A stretch of DNA of 64,000 bases from Impatiens glandulifera (GCF_907164915.1 NC_061863.1:38785382-38849381), one strand, 5' to 3'. Positions 49,005 through 62,841 are shown, numbered from the stretch's first letter. A program made the numbers and translations. Notes: generated by a model from the sequence alone, not told the origin.

Positions 49005-49695
49005 TCAATGGGTGCTCATATATTCGATACATATGGGTATCCGATGGTTGGGTTTGGGGTCGGGGACGGAGATGAGGAGTAAAAAAGATTACTTGATCAT
49101 GTTCGGGGTCGGGGATGGAGGGCGCGCGAAACCTAAACCCGAAATATTAATATTAATATATATATATATATATATTTATTTATGTTATAAAGTTTAAATG
49201 ATTTTTCAAATTACAAATCGTATTACAAATTTACAATAAATATATTATTTAGGTTACTCATACTTCACTCTAACATTATTTTAATTTATCTTCCCCATAA
49301 CTCTTAATCTTTACTTTATTTAATAACAAAATGTTTTATTTCTACTCACTCTTTACTTTTTATTTTTCAAGTTCAACCATCTTTCTATACACTTTAACAT
49401 TCTTTCTAGTTTTGATTGAACTCCAATATTAATAACAATAAAATTTTATATTTTTCAACTTTTATAACCTAACTTATTAATATTTTTATTATTAATATTT
49501 TTATTTGTAATTTTAATATTTAGTATATTTAAAAAAAAATAAAAAAAAATTATATTTTAATCGGATAATAGGATACTCATCGGGGATCGTGTACCCTACA
49601 AATCGGGGATGTGATACAAATAGAAATACCCGTCGAGTTTGGGATCGGTTAGTAAATTGAAGATGGATACTCCACTACCAGACGGATAAATAACC
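49005..49695. mobile_element. Worn hAT-like relic with ggggtcggggatgg words
   Basis: GC-rich words at both ends (gggtatccgatgg, ggggtcggggacgg, ggggtcggggatgg on the left; catcggggatcgtgtaccc, aatcggggatg and acccgtcgag on the right) surround an AT-rich centre, resembling the organisation of the three other hAT-like elements. No reliable inverted ends or target duplication were found. Confidence 0.35.
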
Positions 49696-49770
49696 CTTGT
49701 GATCACTACCACCACCCCTTGAACAAATAGTATCAAATCTCGGCAAAAACAAATTTAGGATTTATTTGTT

Positions 49771-49979
49771 GAGAAATGATATATATCACGACTCTGAAAA
49801 TCGAGACTCGCACAGCGAAGGGACCTCGCTGTTATAAAAGAAGGACCTGACTATTATACAAAAATGACCTGACTATTATACAAAAAGGACCCTGAGTCGA
49901 CGAAGTCCCTTTTGTATAACAGCGAGGTCCCTTCGCTGTCCGAGTCGCGATTTCAGAATCGTGATATGTATCATTTCTC
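49771..49979. mobile_element. Foldback MITE with long terminal inverted repeats
   Basis: 209 bp. The arms gagaaatgatatatatcacg...cagcgaagggacctcgctgt and their inverted right-hand partners run for roughly 75 bp each, leaving a short centre with two copies of gacctgactattatacaaaa. Flanked by a perfect 8-bp duplication TTATTTGT (49762-49769, 49980-49987). An 8-bp duplication suggests hAT mobilisation, but the ends do not look like canonical hAT ends. Confidence 0.88.
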
Positions 49980-49987
49980 TTATTTGT

Positions 49988-50510
49988 AATGGGTTGTATG
50001 CCTTAAAATGTGACTTTTTGGGCTTGATTTGTGATGAGATGATCATCCCGACCCATTCACAGCGACGTGCTAACTCTGTGCCTCATTATCATTCACCAAT
50101 ATTGCCATACAACCCCATATATATTCTTTGTTCATAACAAAAATAAGTGAAAAAGAAAGCAGGAAACCATTTAGGAACAAATCACCTTGAATACTATAGG
50201 AAAAACTTCTACCACAATAAATCATCATCAAAATGTACATATTACTCTAATTTGACATCCTTACTCTAATGTGAAGGTTTTCTTGTTTTTTCTATTGATA
50301 AATAACTCGTAACTCACCACAATTGATTGAAGACTCAACACCTTTCTGAAAATGACAACTTCTTTTTACAATTGAATCAATTAACACTGAGCACCCAAAC
50401 CTATTTCCCTACTTCCACAATTGGCTTATGGTCTTGACCGCCATCACTTTCTCTAAACCATTGATATATATTTAACCCTTCTCGGGGAAGGTTTTTTTTT
50501 TTTTTTTTTA
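49988..50510. other. 3' flank of the EDR2-like gene
   Basis: Holds repeat R copy 2 (50091-50209) and a T-rich tract (about 50492-50509) directly after the stop codon on the minus-strand view. The rest presumably includes the 3' UTR and terminator. Confidence 0.5.
50091..50209. repeat. Shared downstream repeat R, copy 2
   Basis: Aligns with 44320-44457 (attcaccaatattgccatac, ttctttgttcataac, ccatttaggaacaaatcacc, ttgaatactataggaaaaac). Similarity fades on both sides, so it is not a simple large segmental duplication. Confidence 0.7.
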
Positions 50511-53500
50511 TCATTTCTCTGCCAAGACAGCTTTAGAAATGTTCAGATGATTAAGCCGGCATGCTCCAAGAAGAGCTTCTGGCAACTCATCTTGTGTATT
50601 GGCCTGCAAAATTTACAAGTTTTTACCACTAGTTTACAAAGGAACTTTTTATAAATGGAATTTGAGTTCAAAATCAACAATTATAATAGCATGAATAAGT
50701 ATTAATACCTGTATCAAAAATGCCAATTCAATAACAAGGTTATTCAAGTAACCAAGTACAAGATTGACAACGCCCCTCGCCACTGTTGATGATCCAGCAT
50801 CGATATCAAGCTGAAAAAAGTTTGTGCAATGATTCATTATTATATTTTCTCTACAGATCCAACAGTTTCCTTTCTTTTCAATTTTTTTCGATCAGCAACT
50901 AATCCAACTGTTGAATATATATACCTCCAAGTAGTTCTTGCCGCGAATGAAGTTTACTTTGAGTGCTTGACCCACCAAACAAGCTTTCTTCCCCACACTT
51001 TGCTTTACTATCCAGGAGCCCTAAAGAATTGCCAGAAATTCCCATCACATTACAGAAGAAAATAAATAAAGTAAAAATAAAAAACTTTTGTTGTTACTAA
51101 GCAAGTTACTGACCTCAGAAATGTAAGGTATCAACTTAAACCTCGAGGCTCGGTAGGCATCGTCCCCATTGACAAACTGCTCCAGTAAAGGGATCTCTTC
51201 AAGGGGTGTTTTTATCATGAAATATAGTGCCAAATTGTGAGAAGTTGCTCCTGGAACCTGATGATATCAAGAACATTCAAGGTCAATTCTGTATTTCTCT
51301 TGTGGATTTGTGTGAGATCAATGTCTTATAAGATTATTTTTGCTTTTATCTCTGGATCTAATCCAAATACATTTGGAAACTAAATTAATTCAGAGACACA
51401 TTCATAAGTTTATTGTGTTTCCTCTGGATCCGGATAGAAAAACAAAATTATAAGTGTTTTCAAACAGGGCCATTGTTTCAAACATCAAAGGATCACCTGA
51501 AAGTTGATAATCAAGAAAAAATCTGGTTTTCCCTGCTCTGCAGATTTCTGCACAATTCCAGAAAAGGAAAAACAATGAGGAGAATTCCCTTCTGATTTTT
51601 CAAAAGCCACAGGTGTGATTATGCAAAACCAGACCTGAACAATGCCTCCAGTACGGCCACCAAGGTTGTCTTCTCGTTTGTCAGATCTTAACCAATCAGC
51701 CCCAACTATTTGCATCATACAGCCTTTAGCCTTCACCTGGTGAAAAAGATTGGTTTTTTGAAGGAACACTAAGAAAGAATCACCAAAAGATTTGGAAAAA
51801 GGAGAACCAGAATCAAATATATGAATGAATGAATGAATGTCTTGGCCTCTCATCCTGCTATTCTTGGGCATTTCTAAGTTAATTTCTAAGAATTTGTGTA
51901 TGACTAAGTTTAATTACTAAACATTTTTGTATGTGGATACAGAAACAGAAATAAGAACAAAAAAATTTCATGTTCACGGAAAAGTCATAGCATTGATGAT
52001 GCAGAACCTTTTGGCGGTCCTGCAGATAACTATTTCCACGTATGAGAAACGATGAAGGATCTGCCGTTGTCCAACTGCAAGGAGAATTACAACTCCCATC
52101 TTTTGCAAGTGTTGTCCCATAACAAAAAGACGCCCTGTTTTCTTCCCTACTTGCCTCTTGTAATTCCATATACCCCTTCTTCTGGACTGGTACACAAATT
52201 AAATGTTAACAAGATCATCTTTTATTTATTTTAAAAGACCATGGTTCTTTATTCAATGAAGGAAGCTAGCATAATATCCCACCACCATGACCTCCAACTT
52301 TAATCAAGGTGTTTTAAGTAAGAATCGAACTTGAGATCTCAACCCTTAAGTTCAAGACTTTTACCACTTAAAGCTACCCTGGGTGGGTATCACAAGATTC
52401 TCTTATCCATTGATTTATCTGAAAAAAATTTCTCTTCCATTCCAAATATCATGATTTTAATTATTTTTTAATCATTTCATAAGGTCTTACCAGCTAGACC
52501 GTGCCACTTCTTCACCAGAACAGTTGCCGATGATAGTTGAGGTTGCTGCTTGTCCTACACATCAGTGACAGACATGGATTTGGATTCTTAAGGACTACTT
52601 AATAATTCTAGTTCCTAAACTAAAACAAGTGTTTGGATTGTGTACCACTTCATCATGATATCTATTGGCCTTTTTGAAAAACATTATTTTGTCACAATTA
52701 CCGTCACAATCACTTTTGAAAGTTGCAAAAGTGAAAAGTGATTTTATTTGTATTTGGTATGAAAAGTGCGATTGAAATTTTTTAGTGTACAATGTTTGTA
52801 AACATTTTAGAATGTGCTACAGATTTTGTTTTCAGGTCACATATTTTTAGACAAATAGATTTATTATTATACTTTTGTCAATGTGACAAAAATCTCATAA
52901 CAAAAAGTCTAACTTCATTTCGTTGTGAGAAGTGTACCGGATAATGTCGATCTGGACTCAGATCGGAGGACCATTCATTCTCTGGTTTCTCATCAGCTGA
53001 GGGTCCAGGAACATCAAAGAACTCATCACCCATATCATGGAGTCCCATAAGACTTGAAGTTGCAACACAAGCATTGTTGTGTTCATCTTCAAAACTATCC
53101 TCTTCCTCAACTTTGATTAGCTTTTGAGCATTTTCAATTTCTGATTTAATTTCCTCCTTCTCAAGTTGAGGCAAATCATTATCACTTGCATGCTTTGAAG
53201 ACAAATAACCAGAAGAGAAGAGTCCTGTTTTTGCTCTGAACAACTCCCTTAGTGCTGTTATAAAGGAACAATTGATCAACAGGTGTAAAGATCCAAATGA
53301 AGAAGTTGGCCAAAGGATTTATGTATATAGTTTGATAGCCATAATTAAGCAAATTATTTATTCTTTCCCTCAAAGAGAAGACTTTCACAAAAATCTGGAA
53401 GATGGTCATTTGGAATAATATATTAATCTATCTGATCAGATTTCCATGTTCCATCATATTTTACATAGTATCAAACTTTGAGGTTGTTTAGTTTGGGTTT

Positions 53501-56500
53501 ATTTAGAAAATATCTAGTTTGAAGTAAAAGTGGTTTGTTTATTTGAGTTATTTGGGTCTGAATGATAAAAATTTCCTACTATTTAATATTTTAAAATGTT
53601 ATACAGAATAAAATAAGGACAATTTTGATTTTGGTTAATGATTTGATCAAAATAAACAACATCAAACAAGCCCATTTTCTCCTATAAAATCAACCTTTTG
53701 TTTTGAAACTTACTTTGGACTACAAGATTCTCTATTAATAATACTACAATAGCAGTAAAATCACCTCTTGGCCTTAGAAAAAATAGCAGTTAGACTCTTT
53801 CTCCTTTTCTAGACATTTACAAAAAGTACATAAAAGCAGAAAACATGATAAACGAAAAAAAAAATATCATATAGTGTCAAGTAGGTGAAAAACGGTTAGA
53901 CTCTCACATTTAAGAATTCAGAGTTACCTGCAATTCTTCCAAGCATAGAAATCGTTACATCTCTAGCAGGGGCTTTACGAATGTAAGACCTCCATAATCT
54001 CCAGTCTATAGAAAGCATGTGTTTCACCACTGACTCCTTTCCTTGATTTGCAGGAGAAATAACATATCCTCCACCTGCAATTATGAGGGTAAAATAAATA
54101 TGATCCCTCAGAAAATGATAATAACAAAAGGAAATTTGAAATTGGAACAAGGAAATGATCATTTGGAATAATATATTAATCTATGTAACTTTAGGAAACT
54201 TTATTTGCCAGAATAAAACAATAATGATTTCAAAAGCTTGTTCATGTGAATTAACTAGGTTGTTATTCAAACTGTAAAAGTACATTTTGTTAACAATTTT
54301 TTCATGTTGATCATTATACAGAAGAATCTACGTATGTTTGCTAAAAATTATAATGATTTAAATTTAATCTTGACCCAAAATAAAATTAGTATACCAAATG
54401 AAGCAAAACATTACACTATAATTTAGATCATGTAGAAAATAATTTGTACCAAATGAAGCAATAAAAGTCACTATTATCTGGATCATGATCCATAAAAAAT
54501 ATTATACCAAATGAAGATAAAAAGAAAATCACTTTCAATTTTAACTTTGACGCAATGAGATTTTGTACTGGTTTCTAAGTAGGCTCAATGTGGTACAACT
54601 CAAATTAGTTTAGAAGACAGAAAAAAACAACTAAATTTCCATAATATATTGGTAGATTTCCTAGTTAGCTAACTAAAACTGAGTTTAAAAAATGAAGTAT
54701 TCATGAGAAGGGGAAATTGAAATACTCAAAAGCTAGTTTCTTTACAAAAACTGTCACATATAAACATCAATAAACAGCATGAGAGACAAAAAGTTGAATA
54801 ACAGATATAAACCATATATTACTTTTAACTGTAGCGCGAACATAGCCAGGCTGTGGCGGGCAGTTTTTATGGTAAACAGAATGGTATAGTATTACTGAGA
54901 AGAGACAACCAGAGTAAGTCAGTCGATAATTAACCATTTTCGTACTTTTTGCAAAACAATTATTACCGTAGGAGCCATCATCTTCTCTTCTCCAGTAACG
55001 ACGGTACAATAAATCTCTTTGTCTCATTCCCCTGAGAACTGAGATATCAATAGAAGAAATATATACATAAAAATTTGATTTAATACAGAAAAGGGATGGT
55101 TTCAAGTAGAGACCATGGAAGAGAATCACAGTGCAACATCACATGAACAATATCTGTGTGACCATCAAGACGTTCAATCACATTTCCTTTGTGGAAAAAG
55201 AAATCCCATCTGCAATAATGTAGCCATTAGCTCTTTTTAAGTAAGCATGAAGGAAGTAATCATATTAAATAAAATGTTAAGGTGATTGAATTTGAAAGAT
55301 ATTAAAGATTGCAGCGAGCTTTACTCTAATCTTTCTGGACCAAGAGACATGATTGTCTGAAATACAGCCTCTGAAGAACCGGGAACTATGCCAACTGCCA
55401 TTATTGCTGGATTCTCACCCCAACTCTACAAGGTGAATTTAGTGATTAAAAAAACAAGAAGAAATCAATTGTTTGTTTGACAAAGATTGAACATACTTAC
55501 CACCCCGCTAGAATGTACATCCTTTGCTTCTGTGAATAGTCTCAGCCCTGCATTATTGCAAAAATGATAAACACATGAGCCCCTGAGTACCACAAGCTAA
55601 CTGTAGAAAACTAAAGAGAAGTTATATTATTGATTATGTTATTCATTACATAATAGAGATTATTTATTAATAGGATATGATACGTGTAACATAAGTAATA
55701 ATATCCTAATTAAATCTGTAATTATATTATGTGAAATCTGGGCTAAAAGTAAATACGGATAAGTCGGAGGTCATTTATATGAGGGATATTCACCAAGACG
55801 TATTTATTGACATCCTTAGATTCAAAAACTGGTTATTTTTCGACTAATCCTGTCCACACATGCAACCTTTTGAGAAAAAAAAAGATAATAATAATAAATA
55901 ACAACAATCCTTACCATTTTCACATCCAAATATTTTCCATGATGAAGGAGCAATGACATCCGATGTTATTGCGTCCATATTTACAAATGAGGAATGTGTC
56001 CTGTGATAGCAGTTTTGATGGATTGCCTTCTTTGAAAAGCTCAATCTGTCAAAGATATGGTATAAACAAAAAATAGAAGAAATATGAATTCAGAACAAAG
56101 AAAAAGAAATCTATATCTTGTAAATATCAACACTACTCATCTTTCTTCTTAGATGAGTAGTAAGTACTATCTAAAGTTATAGGGACTTCAATATATAACA
56201 AGAATCCTCTTAAACATCACAGTAAACATACAAATAAAAATAAAAACAAATTATTACTTCAATTTCTTCTCTAATCTTTTGACCCTTTAGCGACATAATG
56301 AGTAAATTTCAAGCTGTAAAGACAATTACATTAAGACAACGTCTATTTTCTTAAGACTCAATCGAACTGACATAATTGGAATGCTGATTGTGAAATTTTT
56401 GGGAGAATGTCTTATGTTTGCCTTTCTTTACTTCTTTTGATTTACTTGGCCTGTTTGGTATTTTGCAATGTGATACATACCTAAATGGCTGTGCATGCAT

Positions 56501-57929
56501 TGGAGTACAAGCCACAGAACTCTGTTCTGCAGTAAATGCTACATTCTGTAGAGAATGAATCCACCTAGCCGCTTCTTCAGGACTCGTAGCTCCAAACTGT
56601 AAAAGTGTAAAAAATGAACCCTTTACGGAACCAGTTATGAAGAATTAAAAAAAAGGGGATTAACAGGAACTTTAAACACACCTTGAGCTGGTCATTCTGA
56701 TCAGAGTTATTATACAATGTAAAAATGAAGAGCACCTACAATTCCAAGAACAAATTACTGATACATAAACCTAAAATTATTAAAATCTTGGCTTCGGTTA
56801 TATACAATCATCATCTACATACTTTTCTGTGATAACTCTCTCTTCCGCAGTCTGTAACCCGAATGCACGAATCAATTACTGCACACCTTAAAGGCACCTG
56901 AAGATTCAAGATTGGACATTAAAGCAGCAAATTTTGAATCATTCAAGCCATTTTCAAACAGTTAAAAGAACAATATGGAATAACTGGTAAAGGAAATTGG
57001 TAGCTTCTACAAAAGGAAAACCTAAATGGAATTATTATAAGCATTACAGTTGCAACTAAAGTTTTCCTAAATCTTTCTCCAAAATTTCTACTATTGAATG
57101 ATAATTTCAACCTTGCATCACTATCCAATCAAATATGGACTCTCCCTTCATCTAGATAAAGAAGATCTTGGTGAAATTAATTTCCCCCCCTCTAAAAGTG
57201 ATTATATTTTGATTCCTAACTCTGGCAAACCTCTTTTTTATTGGTCTAGATTAGCTGAAATGTAACCAGAACAATCCTTCTTCGTTTTTTTTAAGTGATA
57301 AGGTATGGATAGATATAATTGTCCGGAATTGAGACTTATTACAATGATAACAGAGAACTAATGTAAAATGAAAGGGGAAAGATGAGAACAAATAAGGGAA
57401 GTGGGCAAAAGCCTTGACAACAGGCTGAATAACCTCAAGGATGAAAGTTATGATCAGATAACAAATGCATGATGCCTTTGAATTTTACTTTTCTGAAACC
57501 AGAGAGTTGCTTCAAGCTATTACAGTTTATGGAGGGCAGACAACAAACACAAAAAACAAATCTCCGAATAGAATACGACCCTAAAACCCATTTTAGAAAC
57601 AATAATTTTATTTAAAATTCAAAGGCCAGAAAAGGAAAAGATAACCCAATAATTATGGAGCACGAATCGGTTTGAAACAAGCATACAAAACAAATGCATG
57701 CAAATGTAATTTTGACAAAATTAGATACATGCACATACGTAAAATCATTGTTTGAATGAAGCAGAATATATGAATGAATCTATACCTGCGCATTGATCTT
57801 GGGTTTTGATTTGAAGTTCTTGAGACAACTTTTTTCAAGGATGAAGTACCTTTTACGTGAGTATTGAAGCCCCAATCGATTAAGACGAATGAGGTAAAGC
57901 CAACCCTCCATTCTGTTTGATATACCCAT
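50511..57929 (-). CDS. EDR2-like: EDR2-like protein: PH, START and EDR2_C (DUF1336) domains
   Basis: Twenty exons, right to left: 57786-57929, 56823-56897, 56682-56735, 56481-56596, 55915-56045, 55501-55547, 55325-55425, 55114-55209, 54967-55031, 54823-54894, 53928-54074, 52938-53254, 52491-52554, 52008-52186, 51635-51736, 51497-51547, 51114-51257, 50925-51020, 50709-50810, 50511-50603. Sum 2196 nt, 731 aa, all phases consistent; a stop lies four codons before the ATG. PH domain about 7-115 (MEGWLYLIRLNRLGLQYSRK). START about 165-350 (RRYWRREDDGSYVILYHSVY, CPPQPGYVRA). Acidic linker with GDEFFDVPGPSADEK. EDR2_C about 500-725 (GADWLRSDKREDNLGGR, LEQFVNGDDAYRASRFKLIP, GSWIVKQSVGKKACLVGQ). Members bind phosphoinositides and lipids at endomembranes; Arabidopsis EDR2 restrains defence-linked cell death. 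This copy resembles the divergent EDR2 paralogues more than EDR2 itself. Confidence 0.92.
52248..52385 (-). mobile_element. tRNA-derived SINE, family S2, copy 3 (EDR2-like intron 13)
   Basis: On the minus strand the head ccagggtagctttaagtggt carries an A box (complement of 52363-52377) and B box GTTCGATTC (complement of 52322-52330). The body has ggaggtcatggtggtggg, matching gggccatggtcgtgggg of copy 2. It lies in the sense orientation in the intron between exons 13 and 14. Confidence 0.75.
53479..53673. mobile_element. Intronic MITE-like element (EDR2-like intron 11)
   Basis: Left end gaggttgtttagtttgggtt is an imperfect inverse of the right end aacaacatcaaacaagccc, about 195 bp apart with AT-rich filling. 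A similar right end is seen at about 33283-33303. The target duplication is unclear. Confidence 0.45.
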
Positions 57930-58757
57930 TTCAGAAATAAGTCATACAATACCAGAGAACGACTCTCTATGGATTCTGAAAAATCTTCAGATTTCTCACT
58001 GTAAATCAGAACCCATGAGAGACGTTCTTGAATCTTTGACACAAGGTTTAGAGGGTTGGTAGCTTATTTGATTCACGTAGGTATTAGGAAATGATACAGT
58101 GTAGATAAAGGAGGCGTAGGAGAAAAGAATGATCGATGATCCTCTGACCCCACCCCTCCCTGTGGGGAATCAGTGAAGAGAATACCCACGGCAACTAGTA
58201 TTTGGGAATTTTCTCGAGAAATTTCAAATCTTTTTGCTTTTTTCCTCCTTTTCTGTTGCCCCCAATTCTTTACAAATAGACAGTTATTTGGGTTGGATCC
58301 CCCTCTCCCTTCTCTTCCTTCTCCCCTCACAATCTCTTGCCCTGTAAATTTACACCATTCCATTCTATTAAGTACTTGTTTGATTGAATCTATTCACATA
58401 TATTTGTCAAATATACCATAAATAATTCCAAATAAAAATATTGGTATATAATTCATTAATGCAAAGTTTACAACTTTTTAATCAACCACCTTCTTGTCTT
58501 GTCTTATTTATCATTTGTTTGTTGGGGGAATGAATCCGACAATTAAATGCAAGGTATTTTACTCACATGGGGTGGTTTTTTAGGATGGTTCTTTTTATGT
58601 ATATTGATGTTGTTTTCCTACAATGAATTGCTAAACATTCAATTTCATATTTTTGTTTTGTCTATTTCTTGTGATATTGTTGAATTTTATCTAAATTCAA
58701 TGTTAATGGTTGGTGCAACTCTTTTAATAATCTATCTCACCCACAAATAAGTCCAAA

Positions 58758-58789
<32 letters not shown>

Positions 58790-59653
58790 TATAATTCACT
58801 AATACAAAACTTAACTTTTTAATCAACCACCACTTGCACTTTTTTATTTTCGTTTTATAAGTGTTGAAAGGTACATCATGCGAACAATCTTTTTAAGTGA
58901 AATTGAACTGATAATTTTTAATCTTTTAAAAATCACTTTATCGTTAATAGTTCAAGTCTTGTCTTGTCTTGAAATATTTATCGCACAAAATTTGTTTCTT
59001 GTGAGGGGAGAAATCAACAATTTGTCATCGTTACAGTATATATATTGTCATAATGTTATTGTTTTTCTAGAATAAATTGTCAAAGATTCGACTTGGAATC
59101 TCTGTTATCGAACCTCACACATAGAAAAAAAAAAAAAAGAGTGATAATAATGTAATATATATATTTTTAATCATTAATGATATTATATTGGTTAAAATGT
59201 ATCTTGGTATAAGGATATTATTGTAAGTTTTTGAAAAAATTAGTTAGATAATATTTTGGGTTCTTTTCATAAACAATTGATGAAATTATGTATAGATTTA
59301 GATGAAAAAATATTAATAAATTATTTTAGAATCATTATTATATTTAATTTTTATTTTCTTTTTGAATTTAAGAAATTTGAACTAGCTTAAACTCAACTTA
59401 AGAAAATTTTTAGACAATAACCTATTCAAACAAAAAAAAATAAAAAATAAAAAATAAAAAAAACATTTTTTCTCTTTTCTTTTTTAAAAAATGTTTATAA
59501 TGAGCTCACAATGACATTTATTACGAAAATATTGCTCAAAACTAATATTAAACTATTTTAAAATATATTAATAGTATTTATTTATTTAATTAGTTAGGTT
59601 TCGTGCCGTCTGAATGAACTATTAGATTCCTTGTGGATATTGTTTTCCTTAAA

Positions 59654-59691
<38 letters not shown>

Positions 59692-62600
59692 TATTTGATT
59701 TAAAGCAAGAAAAAGCTTGAACTGGAAGGCTATCTAATATTTAGAACACAGACACTAGTAATTAATTAAATGACTAATATCTCTTTAAACATGCAAATAA
59801 TTATCAAGTTTATTTTTCTAATCTCTTATAACTCATATTTTTTTTTCATTTAAAAATAAACACTTGCTCTATTCACATAATTATAATTTAAAATCAGCCA
59901 TTGGCATATACTTCAAGTTTAAATTTTAATTTGATTTAAGTTTAAGGAAGATTCTGTAATTGGCTTCCTTTCACTTCTAGAAGGATGACTATATGGTGAC
60001 CAGAGTTTTACGAAATCAGCATTCTATTATTTATTTGTTATCACAATTTTTCATAACGGCTCTGGTTGAGATGTTCAATCATATCAGTTCAAGTTTTAAA
60101 AATTGACATGAAAACTATATTTGATATCATAATATTGACTTGTTGATTATGGCTTATTACTTACCATATGTTACATTAAAAATGGTGAAAAGCCTCAAAA
60201 GATATATGTGAAATTTTAAAGTGTGATTATTTTGATGGAATTATCCCCATTTTTGTAGATTTTGTATTTTCCACGTAAAATTGAAATTTTCATATTTTGT
60301 TGTATATTATCGTCCATCAATTCCAATATTTCAGGAGTTCTGGACCAAATGAAATCTCTAGTAAAAAAATGAACTATGATTATTGTATGGTGAACCATCT
60401 AGTAGTAAACAATATGGTGAACCATCTAGTAAACAATGTATAGCTTTCAAAAGCAAATCTCCGAGATTGAATTAGGTTTCGTGGTGGCCTAGAGATATTC
60501 TAGACCTTCTCAACAACCTTAAATTGCATTATTTTGTTTTGCATCTTTCTATGTTACATCTTTAGTTTTTTTGTATTGTACTTTTCAATCCATGCCTTTA
60601 ATTTGAGGTATTTCCATTTTTTTGCTTCTCCTTCTTTTGCTCAACACCATTTTCAATACTTTTTCTTTCAAAAGGAGATTTTTAATTTGATTTTTAAAAA
60701 ATAGATAAAATTGTAGGAGTGTCCAATGCCCAAAAATTTCAAAAGAGAGGAGATTCTTCCTTTACAATAAATAAATAAATATATAAATAAAGACTTATTA
60801 TAGTTTTGCTATCATGAATTTATTAGAATGTTGTAAATCTTTTCCCCAAATTTATTAGTATTAAATAGAGTAGCAAGCATAGATAGATTACGATTTGTTA
60901 ACTGTTAAATCGTTTTCCCAAGTTCATGTTAAAAAAGAGTTATATACAAATATATAGTAATGCTCAAATTTGTGTTTGAACTATTTGCACTTATCTTTTA
61001 TGATATACATTGTTTTGAAAATAGTTGACTATGAATTCTATTAAGAATTGTTAAAATAATAAATTTGAATAGATAGATTATTAGTACATTGACGGATATT
61101 AATAAAGTCATACCAATTATATTGGTAGAATTATCTGTTTTTAAGGAATTCATTACAATAAAAAAATGTTTAAATATAAACTATAAAGCAGAAGGAGTTA
61201 TTAACGCATCTCGAGATCCTTAAGCAAATTCACAATGTCTTTACATCAGGTAGAGTCATGAAGATAGAGTTAGCACCAAATGAGAATGTTAGTATAACTT
61301 TGAATTTGTTATATAATGTTCTTATTATTTGTATACACTCATTTTTCACTCCAAATTTTTATAGTTTATAAACAACCATTTTTAAAATAATTAAATTCTT
61401 AAAAACCATTGATTTTGAATTTCAATAAAGTTAACACAAAAGTTTTATCATGCTTAATATATTTAAGATTTTTTTATCATTTAATATAACCTTCAATAAT
61501 AAAATAAAATTTTAAAGAGGAAAACATTTATTTTATTACGATTAATAAATGTTGGATAATTTGTTTAGTTGAATCTTTTGGTTAAATAAAATATTAGGTA
61601 AAAGAGTTTTAATTAATTAAATCACCTTCAACATAGGATAAACAAGATAATTAAATTTTACATGAAAACATTTTTTTTAACTTTCTATTAACAAAATTTT
61701 CAAATTTTCATTTTGTTAAAATTTGTTATTTTGTTTTCTTTAAATAATTATATTTAAGTTTAATTGTTTGTTTTCATTTAATTAGATTAGATTATTTTGT
61801 TTGTTATTTTTGATTTAGATTATGATTAAATATGATTATTTATTTTAAAAAATGAATAATTATTTTGTTTTCATTTTATTATTAATTAGGATTTTGGAGA
61901 ACCATTGGTGACACATCAAAAGGTGACAAATTAAAAGGGAAAGAGAGGGATTCGACGTGCAATTTTGGAGAAGAACGGTTGGGGGCAAAATCAAAAGAGA
62001 AAGGGTATGAGTTGAAAAGGGAGTGGGAAGACTTGGTCATTTTTTTAATTAAAAATTAAAATGATCAAGTATTACATCATTTTATTTAAAATCTTAAATC
62101 CTAATGGATACCACTTGACATTAGTGACATGTCAAGTGGAGATTGGTCCATTTTTAAACATTTGTACATGTTCAAAATGGAAATTCATTTCAACCGTCAA
62201 ATGTGTTAAATGGGCCTTAGACCTAGGTTTCCCTTGTGAATTCCCTATAAATACACACTTGTGCACTTGCACAATTATGTCACCTTTTTTATTCCTAATT
62301 TCCCTTAGGCTATCAAAACCGAATCTCTAAAGTAAGCACCGATTCTTGTAAAATCGGTCACAAGTCTTGCTTAAGATCTAAAGATTCACTTCATCGAAAT
62401 TAAGAACATTTGTAAGTTCTTGATCTTCACCCTTATTTTTGTCTTTTGCAATCAATATAACACGTTTCTTTGCTTTTTCATTTCATAATGTTGGTATGTT
62501 TTAATTCATTTGTGTTTGGGTTTTAATTTTTGCATCATAACAATGTAAATATGTAAGTAACATAACCATGTAAATAAATAAAGTAAAACAAAAAAATAAA

Positions 62601-62841
62601 CAAAAAAATTAAACAAGGATCTTTGATAAAAAAAAACTGTTTTAATCAAAATCGGCTCATGAATTAGCCATTTGAAAGGCCTTAGGTCAAAAATAATAGT
62701 TCTTGATTTAAATCTGGATTTTCTTGAGCCAAAAGCGATTAATAAGCCGTTTGAACGATATGTCTTAAGAAGATTATGATTTAATGTTAGATGTATAACC
62801 TTTTGATTGAAAACCTTTTCAAAACCTAACATATATATATA
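57930..62841. other. 5' flank of the EDR2-like gene and intergenic DNA
   Basis: The first few hundred bases (57930-58400) probably hold the promoter and 5' UTR of the EDR2-like gene, but no TATA box is convincingly placed. Beyond lie (TA)n runs (about 58758-58780, 59658-59688), a 26-bp near-tandem duplication (atggtgaaccatctagt, about 60388 and 60413), and a TATA-like ctataaatacacac near 62246-62259 that may belong to an LTR. No gene recognised. Confidence 0.5.

Larger units (their letters stand above)
48169..49761. other. Intergenic stretch between the two host genes
   Basis: AT-rich. Holds (TA)n at 48341-48379, (ATT)n at about 48621-48648 and a worn transposon-like segment at 49005-49695. 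No gene recognised. Confidence 0.5.

Noticed and set aside
57653..58042. 129-codon minus-strand ORF over the start of the EDR2-like gene
   Set aside because: It runs in another frame through exon 1 and intron 1; the true frame gives MEGWLYLIRLNRLG from 57929. An apparent extra base near 57900 noticed while reading was a transcription slip and was discarded, because the frame closes without it.
61860..62480. Possible solo LTR or unannotated promoter with ctataaatacacac
   Set aside because: A TATA-like box is present, but no partner LTR, terminal TG...CA pair or target duplication could be defined.
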